A stretch of 9,298 nucleotides of DNA from the NCBI GenBank assembly GCA_025458665.1, contig JALOSG010000101.1:1-9298 (forward strand), given 5' to 3'. Positions 7,267-9,298 of the stretch are shown one piece after another. The translations under genes were made by a program, and so were the position numbers. The notes under the pieces are model-generated. The model saw nothing but the letters and a program-made list of their open reading frames with translations. It did no database searches and had not been told where the DNA came from. How positions within the stretch are numbered: position 1 is the first letter of the stretch; every line of letters begins with the position of its first letter. Origin of the DNA: Serpentinimonas sp. (GTDB lineage: Bacteria; Pseudomonadota; Gammaproteobacteria; Burkholderiales; Burkholderiaceae_C).

Positions 7267-7749
7267 TCAGTAGTCCGGGTCGGGGTCACGGGCTGAACCG
7301 GGCCTCGCCGGCGGCGGGGCGGAGTCGGCCAGTTGACTCAGCACCTCCGAGACCATGGCAAGCCCTGGTGATTCGCCGTACTGTTGCTTCAAATCCACCA
7401 GGTAGGTGGTGACGAAGTTCAGGCGCTCGGCCAACCCCACCGCCACCAGATGGCCGATCTCCGGGTCGCTGGACAGAAAGGCTCGGCCGTCGGCCGCATG
7501 GTGCAGCACGCTGGGTTCTGTGGCCTCCACCGTAGCGCCATAGGCCGCATCCAGAAGCACAGAAATTTCTCCTATCAGGGACCCGGGCCGCTGGACCGTG
7601 TTGACCAGTACGCTGCCCTTGCGCACCTGCAGCGCACCACTGGACAGTATCCACAAGCCCTGGGCCGGCGCACCCTCACGCACCACCGCCTCGCCAGGGG
7701 CAAAGTGCACCACCGGCAAGTTCTGGCAACGTGCTAGCAGGTTTTTCAT
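7267..7749 (-). CDS. Small cyclic nucleotide-binding-domain (Crp-like effector domain) protein
   Basis: The 160-residue product is a single cNMP-binding fold: FAPGEAVVREGAPAQGLWILSSGALQV (about 16-42) forms the early beta strands, and PGSLIGEISVLLDAAYGATVEATEPS (55-80) is the phosphate-binding cassette, followed by the C helix region around 100-125. There is no helix-turn-helix after the domain, only a Pro/Ala/Asp-rich tail, so it is not a Crp-type transcription factor by itself. In the cassette the conserved Glu (E61) is kept but the Arg that contacts the cyclic phosphate in Crp-like proteins is replaced (Y70-G71 before ATV), so nucleotide binding is uncertain. ATG 7749 is the only sensible start. 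It is convergent with the metallophosphoesterase, and that enzyme being a phosphodiesterase of a cyclic nucleotide is only speculation. Confidence 0.82.
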   Translation of the reverse strand: MKNLLARCQNLPVVHFAPGEAVVREGAPAQGLWILSSGALQVRKGSVLVNTVQRPGSLIGEISVLLDAAYGATVEATEPSVLHHAADGRAFLSSDPEIGHLVAVGLAERLNFVTTYLVDLKQQYGESPGLAMVSEVLSQLADSAPPPARPGSARDPDPDY

Positions 7750-8013
7750 GTTGCCATGCTACCAAGGCTGGACCGGCAGGGGCGCTCCGGGTTGGGCGGT
7801 ATATGAAAAAAAGGTGCGGTCGCTGCCCGCATCCCCGGGCTAGCACGATGTGTGGCCCTCCTGGACGCGCCTGTTCATGGTTCGTTTACGTAAGCTGGGG
7901 CGCAATGGGGCACTTTCAGTCACGAAGCCGGTCTACCGGCGAGTTCGTAGCCTTCGCCGGCGGGTCTGAAATGTCCTTTGGTGGCCGGCTGATGCACCCT
8001 TACTCCCCGCACC
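7750..8013. promoter_or_regulatory. Divergent intergenic region between the cNMP-domain gene and the exoD-like gene
   Basis: 264 bp without a supported gene. It should hold the promoters of both divergent genes. The clearest structure is the interrupted inverted repeat GCCGGT-CT-ACCGGC at 7927-7940, with further complementary arms CGAA (7923-7926) and TTCG (7944-7947); it lies about 75-90 bp before ATG 8014 and could be an operator. I see no confident -35/-10 pair. A plus-strand ORF beginning at ATG 7803 runs through here into exoD in another frame but resembles nothing and is Arg/Ser/Gly-rich, so I do not call it. Confidence 0.35.
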
Positions 8014-8538
8014 ATGTCCATTTCACGCTCCAGTTCTCAGTCCCTCTCCGAGTCCCTGGCCAGGCGCCGGCAAGACCGTGTTGCGCGGTTGGCAGCCTCA
8101 CACCTCAAAGGTCTGGGCGGCACATTGGCTGATACGGTAGGCACCCACCACCGCCAGCGCCTGGTGTGGCTGTCGCTGCTGGCTGCGCCCTTGCTGTTTC
8201 CCGTGGCGCTGCCTGGCATGGCATCGGCAGTGGGCGGCTTCTGCCTGCTGGTGGCGGCGGGATTGTTGCTGGGGCAGTCGGTGTCGCTGCCTGGCTGGCT
8301 GGCGCGCAGAGAACTGCATGGCCATATCAAGACGCTGCTGGCCACCATGGTAGGCCGGGTGGTACCTGTGGTGGCGCGGGTATGCCGCCCCCGCTTGCTG
8401 GCGCTGACACACCCCTCGCTGAGGCTGTTGAATGGCTCCATCTGGCAACTCCCATCGAAAGACGCCTTTAATATATCGCTACACACTGTAAATACCGATC
8501 TGTCCGTTGAGCAGCTACCAACATACTGGAAGCACTGA
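8014..8538 (+). CDS. exoD: ExoD-family exopolysaccharide synthesis protein, C-terminally truncated with a foreign tail
   Basis: Residues 1-141 resemble the ExoD family, small inner-membrane proteins named for a role in exopolysaccharide production. Visible are the Arg-rich cytoplasmic N terminus, the first hydrophobic hairpin VWLSLLAAPLLFPVALPG (51-68), LLVAAGLLLGQSVSLPGWLARREL (78-101), the amphipathic central region and THPSLRLLNG (132-141). ExoD proteins of about 200 residues then continue with two or more hydrophobic helices. Here the frame changes character at about 8437: residues 142-174 are polar, AT-richer and unlike ExoD, ending at TGA 8536-8538. The C-terminal membrane segments are thus lost, so the protein is probably non-functional. 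Cause could be deletion, insertion or recombination at about 8436, or an assembly join. Start ATG 8014 is the first in frame. Confidence 0.7.
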   Translation: MSISRSSSQSLSESLARRRQDRVARLAASHLKGLGGTLADTVGTHHRQRLVWLSLLAAPLLFPVALPGMASAVGGFCLLVAAGLLLGQSVSLPGWLARRELHGHIKTLLATMVGRVVPVVARVCRPRLLALTHPSLRLLNGSIWQLPSKDAFNISLHTVNTDLSVEQLPTYWKH

Positions 8539-8696
8539 CGTTCACGATGCTTAAAAACAAAAATTCCTGGCCGATCGAGATCCTCTGAAGTGGTGGAGAC
8601 GCAAGATTGAAGGTGATGTCTGGACCGCCAGTCGTTGGACTTCGCCAGCAAAGTGTCTCGAAGCGCAGACGCCTTGAACTGATAAATGATCGACAA
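8437..8696 (-). pseudogene. N-terminal fragment of an unrecognised gene, GIY-YIG-like motif, ending at the exoD junction
   Basis: On the minus strand an open frame runs from TTG 8696 (just after an in-frame stop) towards exoD. Its first 86 or so residues read as plausible protein with ordinary codon use: YQFKASALRDTLLAKSNDW, then EDLDRPGIFVFKHRERQCF and QYVGSCSTDRSVFTVCSDIL. GIF and YVG are separated by 11 residues, as in GIY-YIG nuclease-type domains, but the Arg normally following YIG is not in a clear place, so this is a weak hint. Past about 8437 the frame merely reads the antisense of exoD to 8037, so the true 3' end is missing at the junction. No Shine-Dalgarno precedes the TTG; a TATATT box lies about 10 bp upstream on this strand. 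It may equally be a chance ORF. Confidence 0.3.
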
Positions 8697-8939
8697 TTAG
8701 AGTCTAATATAGAGGCCGGTTCCCTTTACCGTTTACGATATTTCTCTTGCCCTACAGATGGTTTATAATAAATTTTTTTTCACGGTTTGATGAGCACGAT
8801 TACAATCTAGATAAATTCGAAGTGTTGCAGAGGGCACCTGTTATAGGCTAATTTCTTCAAAAGTTTTTCATGGGTTGATGAGCAAAACTAACAATGGGTT
8901 GAAGTTACAACACTTTCCAGTGGTTATATGAAAGAGTCA
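8697..8939. other. AT-rich segment without a supported gene
   Basis: About 240 bp with 36% G+C by direct count (26, 16, 24 and 21 G/C in the four 60-base lines 8701-8940), against about 70% in nearby exoD. No ORF longer than a few tens of codons is supported on either strand. It holds the pair of imperfect direct repeats described separately and scattered AT-rich boxes such as TTATAATAAA at 8763-8772. The composition suggests foreign or non-coding regulatory DNA. Confidence 0.6.
8776..8895 (+). repeat. Two imperfect 31-32 bp direct repeats, 88 bp apart
   Basis: Copy 1 is 8776-8806 and copy 2 is 8864-8895. Both read TTTTTCA-y-GG-k-TTGATGAGCA, then a variable 5-6 bases and ACAAT. The first 20 positions differ at only two bases, the identical core being TTGATGAGCA. 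A distance of 88 bp is about eight helical turns, which would place the copies on the same DNA face. They could be recombinase or regulator sites, or remnants of a duplicated start region; no third copy is seen in the window. Confidence 0.55.
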
Positions 8940-9298
8940 TTAGTTAAAAACGTCAAAAGTCACAACACAACTTTGAGTTGCCAATTGATCCGTAAGTATT
9001 TTCAAACTCAAGAATTTCATATGAAATACGAACGCGTGAAAAACAAACTTCACATGTACCTTTCCAGCTGATCCACACGATCCGGCAGTAGTTCCGACAT
9101 CTGCCCACCAGCCAGACTTGACTCGTATGTCAACTGGGTCAACTCGCTTGCCAGCTAGAATCGCCCGGTAACCATTCAGTATCTCATCAAGATGTCTCTG
9201 ATCAGACTGAACGGCAAATCCGGCTCCAGACGACGTTGCCGCCAATTCATCATCAGCGAACTGGTCGTCTCTAAGACGGAAACGGGTCAACAATGAAT
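8940..9298 (-). CDS. Unrecognised protein, 3' part (5' end beyond the right edge)
   Basis: The minus-strand frame is open to the right edge and ends at TAA 8942-8940. The upstream part (9298 to about 9060) reads as credible soluble, acidic protein, with stretches such as LRDDQFADDELAATSSGAG, SDQRHLDEILNGYRAILAG and DIRVKSGWWADVG, in DNA of intermediate composition. The last 37 or so codons, after GSCGSAGK, are AT-rich and give a hydrophobic Phe/Val/His string (KVHVKFVFHAFVFHMKF), so the natural C terminus may have been replaced by read-through into AT-rich DNA. I do not recognise the family and assign no function. The opposite strand lacks an equally long frame here. Confidence 0.4.
   Translation of the reverse strand, partial: SLLTRFRLRDDQFADDELAATSSGAGFAVQSDQRHLDEILNGYRAILAGKRVDPVDIRVKSGWWADVGTTAGSCGSAGKVHVKFVFHAFVFHMKFLSLKILTDQLATQSCVVTFDVFN
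9014..9027. repeat. 14-bp perfect palindrome ATTTCATATGAAAT
   Basis: A perfectly self-complementary 14-mer inside the AT-rich end of the partial right-edge gene. Such a symmetric site could be an operator for a dimeric regulator, but in AT-rich DNA it may be chance. Confidence 0.3.

Noticed and set aside
7741..7750. GTTTTTCATG shared with the second direct repeat (8863-8872)
   Set aside because: Ten bases only, and here it is simply the complement of the start codons of the cNMP-domain gene; probably coincidence.
7803..8132. Plus-strand ORF starting ATG AAA AAA AGG before exoD
   Set aside because: Overlaps the start of exoD in another frame, no ribosome site, low-complexity Arg/Ser/Gly content, no recognisable motif.
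8437..9298. Insertion sequence or CRISPR array in the AT-rich region
   Set aside because: No transposase motif or terminal inverted repeats found; only two diverged repeat copies 88 bp apart, which does not make a CRISPR array.

Overview
The window looks like a chromosomal segment of a high-GC betaproteobacterium of the Burkholderiales, most likely Comamonadaceae. This is judged from the protein sequences (MsbA, TolB, Pal, CpoB, TcdA), the GC-rich coding sequence (42 of 60 bases are G or C at 8221-8280) and gene order; no database search was possible. From about 1 to 8436 it is orderly, densely packed host DNA. From about 8437 to the right edge the composition drops sharply (87 of 240 bases, 36%, are G or C at 8701-8940) and the content is fragmentary, like the edge of an acquired or rearranged segment.

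Layout. 1-1118 (minus): the membrane-domain half of an MsbA-type lipid A flippase, cut by the left edge. It diverges from a cell-envelope cluster on the plus strand: tolB (1300-2658), pal (2735-3331) and cpoB/ybgF (3331-4143), encoding periplasmic and outer-membrane parts of the Tol-Pal system. tolQ, tolR and tolA are not next to tolB. After 47 bp comes a YeeE/YedE (TsuA-like) membrane transporter (4191-5306), whose 3' end overlaps by 8 nt the start of tcdA (5299-6198), the E1-like enzyme that cyclises t6A37 in ANN-decoding tRNAs. A tRNA-Lys(UUU) gene (6265-6340) follows; its likely -10 box lies in the last codons of tcdA, and a strong intrinsic terminator (6349-6382) closes it.

Next come a calcineurin-like metallophosphoesterase (6515-7264, plus) and, convergent with only 2 bp between stops, a small cyclic-nucleotide-binding-domain protein (7267-7749, minus). 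After a 264-bp gap an ExoD-family membrane protein starts at 8014, but its family resemblance stops abruptly near 8436, where it runs into unrelated sequence.

The right-hand 860 bp holds an opposite-strand ORF fragment ending at the same junction (8437-8696, with a GIY-YIG-like spacing of residues), an AT-rich stretch with two imperfect 31-32 bp direct repeats (8776-8806 and 8864-8895), a 14-bp perfect palindrome (9014-9027) and the 3' end of an unrecognised minus-strand gene open at the right edge (8940-9298).

Functional themes are outer-membrane maintenance (MsbA, TolB, Pal, CpoB), a possible sulfur-uptake and tRNA-modification pair (YeeE-like plus TcdA, beside a tRNA that TcdA should modify), and a remodelled junction in exoD. 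I did not find a clearly new defence or mobile system; the most unusual part is the junction and the material to its right.
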